Below, in pieces: positions 24,656-37,039 of a DNA stretch of 64,000 bases. The notes under the pieces are model-generated. The model made no database searches and was not told the origin of the DNA. It saw nothing but the letters and a program-made list of their open reading frames with translations. Source of the DNA: Amanita rubescens (lineage: Eukaryota; Basidiomycota; Agaricomycetes; Agaricales; Amanitaceae); assembly GCA_015039365.1 (NCBI GenBank), contig WION01000003.1:1116001-1180000 (forward strand), read 5' to 3'. The translations under genes were made by a program, and so were the position numbers. Each line of letters begins with the position of its first letter. The first letter of the stretch is position 1.

Positions 24656-25403
24656 GGATATGGAATATGTATGGCTAGACACGTAAAGGGAGTGACTGGC
24701 AAAAACGTGGAAAATTGCTCCACATCTATGTTCATGTAACGCCAATGTTTATCTTCAGAATGGCTTATCAGATGCTGGTGTTTTGTCTGTATAGTATTCA
24801 CCCAGCTTCGCAGGAAATCAGTATCAGGGAATACGAGTAGTCAGAGACTTACAACAGGTAATTTCGACAAAAACTCTCGTTTCACCAAGGGCGTTACAGA
24901 AAGAAGCTAGCCATGACGTATATATGTATATTCAGCCCCACGAAGGTGAAGGGACGTACAAAAAGGACAGCAGTGCCGGCCCCAGCACCCCAGATGGTCG
25001 CAGACGGTAACCAGCGCTTTGCTACCTAGATAAGGGATGGATAGTCATTCATGTCAAACTGGAAGTAGTATACCATAGTGGTAGCGCTGAGGGGGGGTTG
25101 GGGGTGGTAGGCAAGTCGGGCCATTCTGGAAAAGTTGATTGTTGACTGACGGGAGACAGCGGAGGGCGCGTCACACGGTACCGTGTGTGGGGAGGGGCAA
25201 CCACGGTCAGAAAAGCGTGATGATTATGTAAGCTAATATAAGCGAGGAACAGCAGGCCCGATGGCAAATGTTATAACACACCAGAACTGGGCTTCGTGCC
25301 GCTGGAACGAAGGCCCTAATGTGATGTGGGAGGTATGGAGAAGGTATACAGAGTGTTGTTGTAGCCCAGGGGTACAGGACGAGCGAGGAATTTGAGAATT
25401 CTA
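24656..25403. other. Intergenic between HAD gene and repeat ORF
   Basis: About 750 bp with no supportable gene. It may include the 3' end of the repeat-family element whose ORF stops at 25404; no terminal repeat was recognised here. Confidence 0.3.
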
Positions 25404-27793
25404 TTAATATAATTCCTCCTCACTATCTCCATTGTCTCCCACACGTCCAATGCTCGCTTCAGCTTTGTTCGCCGACTCGCCTGGCACTGCCTCACCACGC
25501 AGATAACGCTCTACTGCGCTCTTCAGCACCAGGACCTTTTCCGCCTTCAATTTGGGCATATCCTTGGATGGGGGAACTTGACTATCGAATTGACGATGCC
25601 ACCGAAGTTGGAGATTGATTTCGGCAACTTTCATGCTCTCTATCGCTTCGGGAGTGGTGCGAGGGCTGACGGATTCCAGTTTTGCAAGGATGGCTTCCTT
25701 CCTTTCTTTTTTGCGTACGTCTAATTCCTTGTTTTTGTGAGCCAATTGTTTATCGTACTCCGCTTGAGCCTCTCGTCGAACTCGCTCATCTCCACGGCGA
25801 TCATTCTCCCGTGCTTTCTTTCGCAACCTTTTCTGCTCCTCTGGGCCCAGGAACTTGGATACATATGAACTAGTGTTGTTTTTCTTGTACATGAGGCGTG
25901 AGTTGAAATGTGATAATGACATGCTGGGAGCACGACGCAAAGAGGTGCGTACAGTTCCCAATGCGCCTTCATTGTCGTCGTTCGTGGTTTTCATGAATGC
26001 TGACCAGCGTTGAGTAGCCGTTGCTCCGTCAATCTTGCCTCCACTCGCAAACTCTCGTGAAAAGCGGATCCAGGTCTCCATTGCACCATCAAGAAATGAA
26101 GCGAGGAGTCGACGGATGTGAGGATATGTCACGGTATCACTGGAAATCCGCTGAATGACATACACAGCTTCCGGTCGAGTGAATGGAGTTCCATCCATAG
26201 TAGCTGTCTTGTACGTCGCAGACGGTCCAACTACCAGGTCAACGTCATTGCGCAGCTTTTGGATATGAGCTATTAGGCTAGTATGCACCAAACCGAGATC
26301 TAAAATGTTTGATTCATTGTTACGCACTGTTCGCAGGTACGGGTGCGTGATACATTGATTATACGCTGCAAAGCAAACAATTTCTTCCTTCGTTTTAGGG
26401 CAAGAGAAGCCACGCAAAACATTTTCTTCGATATTCGTGAGTGTCCGACTATCCTTCTTCAAACGGATTTGTTCTAGGTATGCAACGTACAATGGCTCGT
26501 GGACAAGGAATTCGCAAGCGGCATCCCCATGGCTGTGGTAGCGGGTGTTGCTGGTATTGGGCCACTGGACTTTGAAGCCAAGTACGTTTTCCATGTGGTA
26601 ACGAAGGGAATCATGTTGACCTTTCTTGCTGTCTTTGTGTCGAAAGATGGCCCCAGCTAGGTCAAGAACCTTTTGCGCACCTCCTGCAGAGACGTTGACG
26701 GCGCGGTCCTTCACTTTTGAGTTATCGGAAGTGGCAGCGGCAGCAGCGGTATTATCTTTATTCATCAAAAGTACTGGGCCTTCGATAGCATTTTGTCCCC
26801 ACCATGCTCGAATTCGTGCGTTTCCTCCTTTCATAGCATTAAGTTCCTTATGCATGCAGCAACCAGCCCATACGAAAAAATCAACCGCGTTCTTCTCCGC
26901 ATCTGACAGTTGACCAAAAGCGATCTCGCCAACATTAATTCGTAATTGCCGTAACGCTTCGTCCCCAAGAACTTTCTTCTTCTCAACTGGAAGCGTATCC
27001 CAGCCGGCTGGACCTCCCGCTGCCACCATTAGATTGTCCATCATTACGGTAAGGTGAGGAAACAGCTCGCTTGGGGGTAACACTGATAGAGCTTGCTCTC
27101 CCCGTAGCTCACGCTCGGAGAGATGCTTCCAGTCCTCAACGCAACGGGCCAGCTTCTTCTGGTCTTCGGCGTGATCGGTAAGCATTCCTTTTACTTTGGC
27201 AGTGAAAGTCCGTGGATCAGCCTTATTCTGACAAGACTTTATGTCATTGAAGGATGCATATAAGGATGAAATGCGAGATTGCCAGCCATAAAGCTGGGTC
27301 TCGCTTGTGTGGTTAACTTCATGTAATGCTCCTGCAAATCGGGTAACTGGCTGACTGCCGGGAAGCGCATACGTTATATGGTGCGACTGGTAGTTGACGT
27401 TTTTGTGAGTCGTTCCATCTCCACTTAGTGTTACCCCTAACTCATTATTAACCAGGAAACAAACAAAGTGACTCGAGGCGTACCTTCTGCCTGACGGATT
27501 TCATCTACAAGTTGGACCTCAGCCGCAACGCCTGCCTCCCCAATAATCCGGCGAATACTGCGACTACTGGCACACCCTTCGACCCTGACTCCTAATGCGG
27601 AAGCCACAACATTTACGGCACCATTAACACTTGCGACTGGTACATCCAACTTGGCAACCAGGTCCCGCACCATGCTTCGAGAAGCATCGGTGATGATACC
27701 GTCTTCTTTGAAATTGAATGTGGGTTCCTCCATTGATGCCTCCTTGGCCTTGTCGTTAGCAAGCTTCTTGGCAGCAATAGCATGTCTGACACG
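25404..27793 (-). pseudogene. C-terminal part of interrupted repeat-family ORF (transposase-like)
   Basis: Large ORF of a family I recognise as highly repeated in mushroom genomes; function not established. Exons are 27793-27484 and 27436-25404, joined by a 47-nt intron, giving AEGVTLSGDGTTHKNVNYQS. Features suggesting an RNase-H-like transposase are the isolated Asp in GDGTTHK, FFVWAGCCMHKELN with Cys and His, and a basic coiled-coil tail (KARENDRRGDERVRREAQ). Its 5' continuation is at 55085-55514 on the same strand. Taking the two parts with one TA gives 430+2+310+2033 = 2,775 nt, exactly 925 codons without a stop, so the coding sequence was intact when the 27-kb element inserted. Confidence 0.75.
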
Positions 27794-27795
27794 TA
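27794..27795. repeat. Left TA target-site duplication
   Basis: TA immediately before the left terminal repeat, matched by TA at 55083-55084 after the right one. A single TA in the joined ORF preserves the frame (AAA CTA CGT). Confidence 0.75.
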
Positions 27796-27817
27796 TGACG
27801 GTCCGTATCGGACAAAA
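27796..27817 (+). repeat. Left terminal inverted repeat (22 bp)
   Basis: Begins TGACGGTCCG and ends CGGACAAAA. Identical to the reverse complement of 55061-55082; similarity ends abruptly afterwards. Confidence 0.85.
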
Positions 27818-28221
27818 CCTAATTACATGACTCGGCCATCCCGGTCAGCCGTGATCCGTCATGATTTTCCGTGATTGGTAGTGAATTGGCGTGATCCGTC
27901 ATGAACCATGGTGTACCGCGGTGGACGACCCCTCTGCATGCATTCCATGACACATAGTGAATCTCTTCCCATTATGTACCTCTAATCCATTAGTACCATG
28001 TATTTTTGCTCGCCCACAATGAACGACTGTTCCATTATCACCCTGAGATCTTCTTCATGTAGCTGTTCACGGTGTTCACCATGAGCCATCCCAGGAAAAA
28101 ATACCAAAACATGCCTTAGCAACCACCACCTGACATACGGCCCCATGTGCGGCTGGCAAAATATGGTCCCTAATGCCGCTGTAAACAGTTAATTTTCCTT
28201 CCTTCTCATCGTACTACCATC
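27818..28221. repeat. Left subterminal region with short CGTGA-type repeats
   Basis: Words such as CCGTGATCCGTCATGA, CCGTGATTGG and GGCGTGATCCGTCATGA recur within about 90 bp of the left end. Related words (GTGAACCATCGTGATC, GTGTACCGGCGTGAATC) fill the last kilobase of the right end. Such subterminal arrays often bind transposases. The rest holds the presumed promoter of the HECT-like gene. Confidence 0.5.
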
Positions 28222-31200
28222 ATGCCTCTCAACGCCCAAATTACCCAGTTGTTTCCTCTAGTCCCTCGTGATCGTTGCACACAAGAAGAATGTATGTCAG
28301 GCTGTAAAGGCACTGTCTTTGGAAGCGTAAGTGTTTATCATCGGCCTAAAGTTAAGTGGCCATTTACTTCCCTTCAGTTCCTTGCACAACGCGTCAAACC
28401 CAATGATGCGTCCGAGAGTTGCGCGTGCGGCCATCTTTATTGGCAACACTACCTGACCAGAGATGCACTGCGGCGCACCCCTGACATGTTGAATTTGTCA
28501 AGCGTTGTTCGTGCTTACTGTGCTGAAACTGGTTGTGGAGGCTTTTTGCCCCAGGTATCTATCATTAGAACATCAACATTTTTCCAGCTAAGCGATGGAC
28601 GCTCACAGGAGTCTACAACTAATATGAACTTGCACATGACCTGCATCTGCGGCGCACCGTACCTGCAGCACGTCCAGGATATTCCAGAGTAGGTCATAAT
28701 TCTCACTTACAATAGAGTTGTTCCCGACTCTTTTCTCTATCCAGTACCCCTCCTACCGCATCTGCTCCAATGCCGTCAACAGCTGTCATTCAACAGAGCC
28801 AAAACCCTCCAGCGCCAGTTCAAATACCCTCAGCCAGTTTTGGTCCGACCCGACCCGAGACACCACTAGCTGCAGTGCGCACCGTCAACACTAGATTTCC
28901 TTTTGTCCCACCTGTTGCTTCTTCCCTTTCGGCTTCACAGCAACGTCAGCTGGCTGCTGTTAGGCACCGCACAAGTAGTTTCGCTCGTGGCCAAAGTAAT
29001 GACGGAACAACTGCCCCATCCACTCCAAAGTCATCCTGGAAGATGACAGCGGCAACCTTGCCATTCAGACTAAAATGTGCCATTATCCCTTTTGCTGTAT
29101 GTCATTGCTTCTTAATAGTTATTGTCCATCCTACTTACCAAGCAGCACTTCCAGAACAAGACGGAAAAAAAGACTGATTCAGACTCTTCTCCCCATCCCA
29201 GCAACATGTTCCGATTCTCGGTTACCCAACGTAATGAACTGCTTTATCATCTTGCCAAGCAGGACTTGGTAATTGAAGTTAACCGACCAAATGAATCAGA
29301 AACTGCCTGGAGCGCCCTGGACAATCAGATCACTCGCCATCTCCAGGCGAACAATATAGCTATTCAAACCCCAAAGGAGGTGACTGACTGTCCTTATCTC
29401 AATATATGGTGGTGCCTTTGCCATCCTAGTCGCACCAACAAACCTGGAATGAGCAATTATCTACCGCACATTCCATCGGAGTATGATTTTACCTTTGATT
29501 ATTTACAAACCAAAGTAGCATGGCCAGACCCTATTCAGCAAGGCTATGGCGTCTTCTTTGTTGGTCAGTCAATCCATTACTCATCCTACCTCTCACTGAA
29601 TCAAAGCGCCAACTATCAGCTCCGGTTAAAACTAACCTGCAAGGTCCTTCCCCAGATTCAAACGATCCTAAACCGCACCCTTGTTGGCCGTGGCGTGTTG
29701 TGACACCTCTTCATGACTGGCTGGAAATAGATGAGGATTATCAACCCAATCCATGCATAGCGGAATGCTCAGATGACCTGGAAAACCAGGCGAGTGAGGT
29801 CTCAATTTCCCATGGTGATGACGACGATGTAAGTTTTGTTTGACCTTCTGTGACCCTCCATTGTGTCCTGACGTTAAATTATCAGTATATTCCTATGGAA
29901 CCCACTAGCCTACGCAAGCGACATTTACCTGTGACTGTCAATCCCCGCCCTCAACAGCGACTTCACATTAAAAGCCCTGGTCCATCTCAACCTCCTATTC
30001 CATCGTCTTCTAGTATGGTCCGCTCACAACGCGCTGTTCCCCTTCAACCTCCTATCCCATCGTCCTCTCGCCTGCCCCTAACCCAACGCTCTGGGCCCTC
30101 TCAACCTCCTATTCCTTCAACCTCTCGCGCATCACAAACGCTCTTCCTTCCTGATGAATCTTCGTCTGAAGACTCGGATGATCCTTCCACACCTCCTTCT
30201 ATAACTTCCCTGCCCCAACTTTCTGACTCCCTACAAGAACGTCAGATCAATCAATGGCAATTATGCGTTCAAACAGAAACCCACATACTGCGGGCAAGCA
30301 CTCCCCATATAACGGGTCCAAATTTCCATGCAGTTGCTACGGTTATTATTAATGCTCTCAAGTCGCTTGCAGAGGAAACCCCATTGCCAGACACATTAGA
30401 AGTGACAGTCAGCCACATTAACAATCTTTACTCACTATTTGTATCGCACCCGACGTTCCGCGTGTAGGTTCCTTCTTAATCTGGTTCGTTTTCATCGTTC
30501 TGACCACACCTGCCTATTTCTTTAGCGGCAAAACCTCAGGGGTTGGGCTCACACGTACCGTATATCGTGAAGCATTACAAATGTCTGTGGAGTCAGACAG
30601 ATGGATCCCAAGCACTAACAAGGGATACCATATCCTTCATTTGCCTGCCAACGTCTACCTTGATAACCGTGACCAAACAAAAGATTTTCAGGTTGAAGGC
30701 AATTTGGCCGCGCTCTATCTCTTGCACCTCGCAGTTGGTCCTGATCCGATTTCCCCCTTTGTTATCTTTGCCGCCTCCATCAACTCCTTAGACGAGTTCA
30801 ACTTCGATATCAACTTTGCAAGGGCTACCATACATGATCAGGAGACGCTCAACAAAATTGAATGCATTATGAACTTACGTCCTGATCAATCAGTTAATGG
30901 CGATTGGTTAGTTCAACTGGCCGAGGACGTTCAAGTCCAAGTACGCATTATCGGACTAGATCCATGAAATAACCCTTATTGATCTCTTCCAGTATCCACA
31001 TATCACCGGTCAACGCCCGTTTCATGTGCACCAGAAGATGCAAAAACAGATGCTTGCCACGATCCTTGTCGGCCATCGGGACCCTTGGGCCCATCCCTAC
31101 TTCAAAGCGTTCAAGGATGGTTTCAATTGTCTCGCATGGCGGCCCTTTCTGAAGGCCAGTTTGTTTAACCAAACCTATCAGCCCAGCTCACATGATAATC

Positions 31201-31812
31201 AGCATCCATACTTACCCTGGGATGAAGATCGATACCTGCAACGATTTCTCTCCACTGTCTATAATCGTCGCATTGATGATCCTGAAGTCATTGTTCCTTT
31301 AATTCATTGGCATGTTGCAAACCATAAACATCCGCTCACATCGACCCTTTGTAATTTGTTCATCATGCGCTTTAGACGATGGCTTAGCGGAATCGGGCAC
31401 CCTCGCGCTATGAAGAATGCGCAGATTACTTCAAAGCAATACTCGCAGGGACAATCTGACCGTGGTCTCCGAGCAAGGTTATTTCATCAGACAGTTACCG
31501 GATCCAAGTTGAGGTTATTAGGACGAGATGTGGACCGCATTATCCATGTATGCAGCATAAGTTATCTTTTCAGTGTTATTCATGACATAATAGGTTCAAT
31601 TGACCTACGAGCCGTGATGCGCAGCGGAAGAAGAAGTGCAATTCTCCGTTTGTACGAACACCCTCACTATCAAGATCAACAAAGCCGTTGCGAATCTTCT
31701 AGTGCAACCTGGAACTTTGGATCTTACTGTCGATGACAAGGAAGTTTGTACCGACTTTGATAAGTGGTGGCACACGCAAATGATTATTTCTGAAGATTTC
31801 AATGATTACTAG
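28222..31812 (+). CDS. HECT-like, Cys-rich multi-exon protein (element cargo)
   Basis: Multi-exon gene filling the left 4 kb of the element. The N-terminal exons (28222-28326 and from 28378) encode Cys-rich segments (CTQEECMSGCKG, CACGHLYWQHY, CAETGCGG, CICGAPYLQH), likely zinc-binding. A Pro/Ser-rich linker with four SQPPIPS-type repeats follows (29970-30130). The C-terminal part has GVGLTRTVYREALQM, resembling the start of a HECT ubiquitin-ligase N-lobe, then DPWAHPYFKAFKDGFNCL, and ends with FSVCTNTLTIKINKAV...FNDY, placing a Cys where HECT C-lobes carry the catalytic one. The HECT assignment rests on this spacing only. Internal junctions around 29100-29850 and 31540-31620 are not fully resolved, so intactness is unknown. 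Confidence 0.45.
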
Positions 31813-31929
31813 AATACACGATATTAGAGTGTAGTGTACGCACAATTCAATTGATTGACTTAGGTCTCAAAGAGAATAAGGTCGCACAAGCCACTAAAGC
31901 CACGGTCTTGCTTTGAAACATGCGCGTAG

Positions 31930-32570
31930 ACGTCGATTGTACAAGTAGTATTCTATCGTACCGTCACGAAGAACAATGTAGTGCAGGTGGAAGGTCTACC
32001 CACAGTCTTTTTCTTGATGCCAGGGCAATCATCATCGCCCGACAAGCAAACATACAAGTAGCAGTCTATTGTATAGTCATGAGCATGGATGTAGGGCAAG
32101 TCCAATGTCTACCCACAGTCTTGATACCATAGCAGTACTTTTGAACACCCTCGGCCGATGTACGAACATGCAAGTAGCAGTCTATCGTACAGTCATAAAG
32201 CCAAAACATCATCATCGCGGACGTTAGCCTATTGTACGGTCATGGGGTTGATGCCGTACGAACGTGTAAGTAGCAGTCTATTGTATTGTCATGAGCATTG
32301 ATGAAGGGCGAGTGAAAGCTCTACCTCACAGTCTTAGATAGTACCCCACTGCTTTGAAACACCCTCGGCCGACGTACGAACGTGCAAGTAGCATTCTATC
32401 GCACAGCCATGAAAGCCAGAGGATGCATCTAGCACGAAATGGGCGACGTGCGGCCTATCTACCCTCAGTCTTGAAACCACATCAGTGCTTTGAAACACCC
32501 TCGGCCGACGTACGAACGTGCAAGTAGCATTCTATCGCACAGCCATAAAAGCCAGAGGATGCATCTAGCA
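31930..32570. repeat. Six degenerate tandem copies, about 100-140 bp apart
   Basis: The core CAAGTAGCAGTCTATYGTA..GTCAT recurs near 31942, 32057, 32170, 32268, 32383 and 32520, each accompanied by CGTACGAACGTGCAAG and TACCCACAGTCTTGATACC blocks. The last two copies share GAAAGCCAGAGGATGCATCT. The array ends about 220 bp before the TET/JBP start codon. Confidence 0.7.
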
Positions 32571-32791
32571 CGAAATGGGCGACGCGCGGTCTAGCCCACC
32601 AGAGTGACATACTGTCGAACTCGCTAGTCGCTGCCAGCGGAGATCTAACGGCAGGATACTCAGTAGTGTCTGACAATGACGAAACTTGCCACCAACTCTG
32701 CGCACTAGATTTTAGCGGATTTAGCAGCCCAAGGTTGTTGAATAGGGTCTGAACTCTTTCTGAAACTTTTCGAGATGAGGCTTTGGACGCA

Positions 32792-34164
32792 ATGTCTGAC
32801 AGACCTGTGGAGTGGGAAGTATGTCAGATGATGGACTTCAGTCGAATTGCACCTCCATTGACATCGTCTGCTCCCTCTTCAAGACTTCATATCGTCCTAA
32901 TGGTCTATACTCCACCCAGCCAGAAGACCGTTCCTAAGAAGAAGAGACACAGATGCGGTGAGTACTTCTGAGACATAGAAGTTGTTGTCTCAAACTAGTT
33001 CCAGGCAGGAAATGGTGAGCAGCAAAGGAACGCCAAAAAATGGTCGAGGAAGGGTATTCGAAAAATTCGCGAAAAACTGGATTAAAGCACGGGAAACCAA
33101 GCAAAGAATCCATACGAAAGAGGCGATCGAAGGATTCCCTCAGGATCAAGGCAGCACGAGAAGCAGCGGAGCGTTACTGGGGTACGTCATCACATTCGAT
33201 CAGACATAAATTATAATAAATCTCTTCAGAAACGTTTGTGGTTGCCGCGGCCCCAGGAGAACTGGTGAAATGCCGAAATACTCGAGAGGCCATGAGGGCG
33301 AAAATAATCAAATATGACCTGGATTATACGAAATACATCACCCAGACGGGAAGCGTGCACCTCCCATGCCCTCCTATATTTTTTAACTCCAATTCCGAAA
33401 AGGGTTACCTCCAATACATCGAAAAAAAATCGATTTTCTGTGGACTCGAACCCCATTTCTTGATCCACAAATTTGTAAATGTACTGAGCGATGGCCAAGC
33501 CCTGCGTTTGCGAAGGCAGTGGGAAAGTTTCATGGCGACGAACCCCGTGGCACATAAAACGTCCGGCACCCGGTCTAGCGGGACACCCTCGTACCACCTA
33601 GGGCTCTGGCGCCGAAGCAGCAACGTAGCATCTACTACATCGGACTTGAAAGGCAACATCCATCAGCGTACACAGTGCAAAAACTTCTTGCGATCGGTAA
33701 AGGGTTATGTAGCGCCTGCCTTAAACCGCTTGATGTCGCGTTATGCCAAGGAGGAATGGATGAAGAGGCAAACGTATGAGATCTTTGTATTGGGTTGCGG
33801 ACACGACTGACAACAGCATGGTAGTATGGCGAAATATATAAAGGATCAAGAGTTTATCAATGATTACCAGGAGATGGATTTCAACGGCGCGTTTACAATG
33901 GTCTCTGTGACGAACGGCGTCAGCGATATAATGCATACTGATAGGAATGACGGGGGACTAACATGGGTCCTGCCAATCGGGGAATGGGAGGGGGGGGACC
34001 TCTGTTTCCCCCAGTTCGGGATTACAATTCCAATCAAGCAGGGCAAAGCGATCGCATTCCAGGCGAATTTCCTGGCGCATATGAGTTCGCTCCTCGTCAG
34101 CGGTGATCACCTCGCTCTCACATGCTTCACCGACCGGTATATCCTGTTGGACTCGCAGGAGTGA
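32792..34164 (+). CDS. TET/JBP-family 2OG-Fe(II) dioxygenase
   Basis: Members of this family oxidise 5-methylcytosine or thymine in DNA using 2-oxoglutarate and Fe(II). Exons 32792-32957, 33020-33181, 33230-33773 and 33825-34164 sum to 1,212 nt (403 residues) with an open frame. A basic N-terminal region (KKKRHRC, ESIRKRRSKDSLRIKAAREA) could contact DNA. The core shows the iron motif HxD in DIMHTDRNDGG, then GEWEGGDLCFPQFGI, the distal His in FQANFLAHMS and a downstream Arg (CFTDRYI) for 2-oxoglutarate, the order expected of the double-stranded beta-helix. Fungal TET/JBP genes have been reported as expanded in mushrooms and linked to DNA transposons. Introns are 48-62 nt. This is one of three clearly intact genes of the element. 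Confidence 0.85.
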
Positions 34165-35290
34165 ACTTTTCATCATATATTCTGTTGTTTTGTATGCATA
34201 TAAATTGCCACAATGGAGCTTCTAAAGAGTAGAGGACTAGACAACCCATTAGCGTTCGAACGACAAAAAACAAGTGAAAAACCTACTCTGGGGAAAAACG
34301 TTCCCGTAAAGGAGAAGAAGAATGAATCGATACTAGCTTAGGTACATCCACCATAGAGGTTCGGTAGATCCTCTCTATTGTCTTGTACTGCGATTCTCCA
34401 TGGTTGGTCGGGAGTTGTTGACTACAAAGGGATTCCACATACATTTCATACCAGATTTCATCTCCCTCTCCATCTGCAACCGAGATAAACCCTAGTAAAC
34501 CGGGTGAACATAAGGGTGACGCGAGGTCTAACCCTCTGAGAGCGACGAATGTCCAGCTCTGAAAGTCGAGAAGTGTTGAAAACGAGTGGACGACTCGAGG
34601 TCTAATCCACGTGAGCGACAGTTGTCCAGCTCAAATCAACCAGGCCAGAATTCATCTTCCTCTCTGGGTGAACATGAGGTTGACGCAATACCCAAAGCTG
34701 TTGTCGACGGCGCTATGACTTCACTGAAGCAGAGGTAGAAGTAGAGAACGCTCAGCCTCCAAAGCGAACAAGTAAGTTGCCGAATTGGGTTCAAGTTTGT
34801 AGACCACTACTTACACGGCCAGACCTCCAGGCCCAAAGCTGTAGTCGACGGCGCTATCAGTTCAGCGAAGCAGAGCGAGAAGTAGAGGACAAGCATCAAG
34901 TTACGGCGAAACTGGCAGTAAGTTGCCGAAATCGGTTGTTTTTCCGAAGTCCGACTATGGCGCGCCCACTTCAACGTTTTCAACGTCCAGTGTTCTGGAG
35001 CTTGACATTCGTCGCTCTCTGACGGTTAGACCTCGCGTCACCCTCATATACACCCTGTAAATGGAAACTGGAGCTTGACATTCGTCGCTCTCCGAGGGTT
35101 AGACCTCGTGTCATCCTCCTCCGTCACAGGCCTCTCGTGCTTGATTACAAGAGATGGACGCTCTGTCTCTCTTCTTAGACATGCTGTCTCAGCCCTGTTC
35201 CTCGGCTGTTTACTCTAAGGTCTAGGATCCATGTTCGGGTAAGCAAATACCATTTATTCATTTATTCCCGTTTTCTAACAAGTTGGACAT
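34165..35290. repeat. Non-coding spacer with dispersed and tandem repeats
   Basis: Holds a tandem duplication of about 95 bp (34691-34783 and 34832-34930, shared CCCAAAGCTG, GTCGACGGCGCTAT, AGTAAGTTGCCGAA). It also holds four copies of a roughly 45-bp unit with GTTAGACCTCG: near 34515-34560 and 34588-34635 in one orientation, and 34998-35048 and 35072-35120 in the other. A further copy lies at 41413-41465. No coding frame here was convincing. Confidence 0.6.
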
Positions 35291-36895
35291 TCAATAGTCG
35301 TCCTCTCTTGCCTCCTCCTCTTTCGGCGTTACCAACTCATGCTTAATCGACAACGCTTTGACTTTGAGCTCGAAATCCTTGATTTTCCCGTACCGACCCG
35401 CATTCAATTTCACAGCATCTGTGAGAGGGGTTTCCAACAACTGCCTTGCTCGCTCCACGTATCGGTTATCTGGTTCTTTACATTCATTCTCCATATAATC
35501 CAACAAGGCCTCCGCATTCAATTTGATGGTGCGGTAGTTTCCGAATGTATAGGGACTTCTGTAAGGTTTCGAACCGTGTTTGAAACCCTCGACGACGTCT
35601 GCAATGCTAATGCGTCCATTCCCATGTCCTGCGGCGTGTTTCACGTGGACTGCGATGCCCCGTCTGCATGGAATATGCAATTCGTCGCAAATTTCGCTTA
35701 CGATACGAGGGCTACTTTGTGTCAAAACCTGGAAGACAGCATGGCTGTACCTTCCATCCAGGCACTGGACACCAACCATCAAGACAGACAGTTGGTGCGA
35801 CCCGCTGTTCTCCATGGGATAGTCAAAGGCCGAGGAAGATACGGCTGCTTTGCCTTTGAAGGTTATAGGGACGGATTCTTCTTCGTTCGCGGCCATCGCC
35901 AACGATCTGGATTGTACCTCTTTTTCTTTGCCTTTAGGGGAAGCATAGATGACTCCTCTATCATTCGCAGCGGCTATTAGTTTCTGAAATTGGTCGTCGG
36001 TCTGGTCTGGCAAGGTGACCTTGCTGTACAACGTATCGTATTGTGCAATATCCGTCGATTCTTGTCCCATTGATTCGTTCGGATGCGAATGTAAAATAGC
36101 GGATTCTTCTCCTGTGGACCCTGGCATGTCTGAGTCTATACCTGCCGGATACGGATTGGCCTCTGTGGTGGCGAGAACGTAACATCACGCACCTCCGCAC
36201 TGGGGTCCGTCAAAGTCAGTGGCGGTGAGGTCGATAACGTCTAAAACATATACGGTAAGTTCCCCGGCTTATGTAGAGAATGAAGAAATCTCAACCAGGT
36301 GCAGGTCCTCTGACAGTGTTGCCCGCGACCGAATCTGCCGCCAAAGGATTGCCTATATTTACGGTATTCAGTACATCATGGCCTTGCGGTAGAAAGCACC
36401 CACCACCTGACAAAGCCGATTCCATTGATCGCGTATCTGTCCTGTGTTCTATTGTGGTAGAGTCACATACCGCAATCTGCATATGTTTCAGTCACCTACC
36501 GCTTTCACGTATGGCGTTCGACGATGCCGCCGATTCCGGATTCAACGCGTTGCCTATTGCGAAATTAAGTTATAGCCATCTGGGAGTGGATCTCTGGCCC
36601 ACCATTTTCGATGGGCACACCCACTGATAATGATTCCGGGTTCGACGCGTTGCCTATAGCGAAATCAAGTGACAACCATCTTGGAGAGGATCTATAGCCT
36701 ACCATTTTCAATGGACGCACCCATTGACGACTCTGAACGCGCGTTTGTCGCGCTAACTCTCCGCGGTTGCGTGATAGGTTCCATAGGTTCATCCAGATTG
36801 AAATTCTCTTCTTGCCTTTGTGTAATCGGCACAATCGCTTGATCCCTGTTGAGTGGAGGTCTACGAGAGCGCCTGGATCGCGTAATGGTTGACAT
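35291..36895 (-). CDS. Intact hypothetical cargo protein, 445 aa
   Basis: No family recognised. Exons 36895-36703, 36653-36603, 36553-36500, 36448-36296, 36240-36193 and 36129-35291 sum to 1,338 nt and stay open for 445 residues, supporting a real gene. The N-terminus is Arg-rich (MSTITRSRRSRRPPLN). Exons 2 and 3 both begin GNA(S/L)NPES and are a tandem exon-plus-intron duplication of about 100 bp. The C-terminal two thirds contain a compact predicted domain (SPRIVSEICDELHIPCRRGI, VHVKHAAGHGNGR, YTFGNYRTIKLNAEALLDY) and end with an acidic tail EEEAREDDY. It is divergent from the integrase gene with 144 bp between start codons, so the two may share a promoter. Confidence 0.65.
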
Positions 36896-37039
36896 TCAAG
36901 GGTCGGCAAAGAGCGGAAATTGGGGTGGGCCAGAGTGGCTCAGGATTCAGGAACGTCGGGTGAATCTTTTTGCCTGTATTGTATTGCGTCCGCAGCGCAC
37001 CGTCACACCTGGTAATTCCCTATTCCGCTTTCAACGCCC

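Noticed and set aside
31930..32570. CRISPR array
   Set aside because: Eukaryotic context, degenerate repeats of 100-140 bp without regular short repeats and unique spacers.
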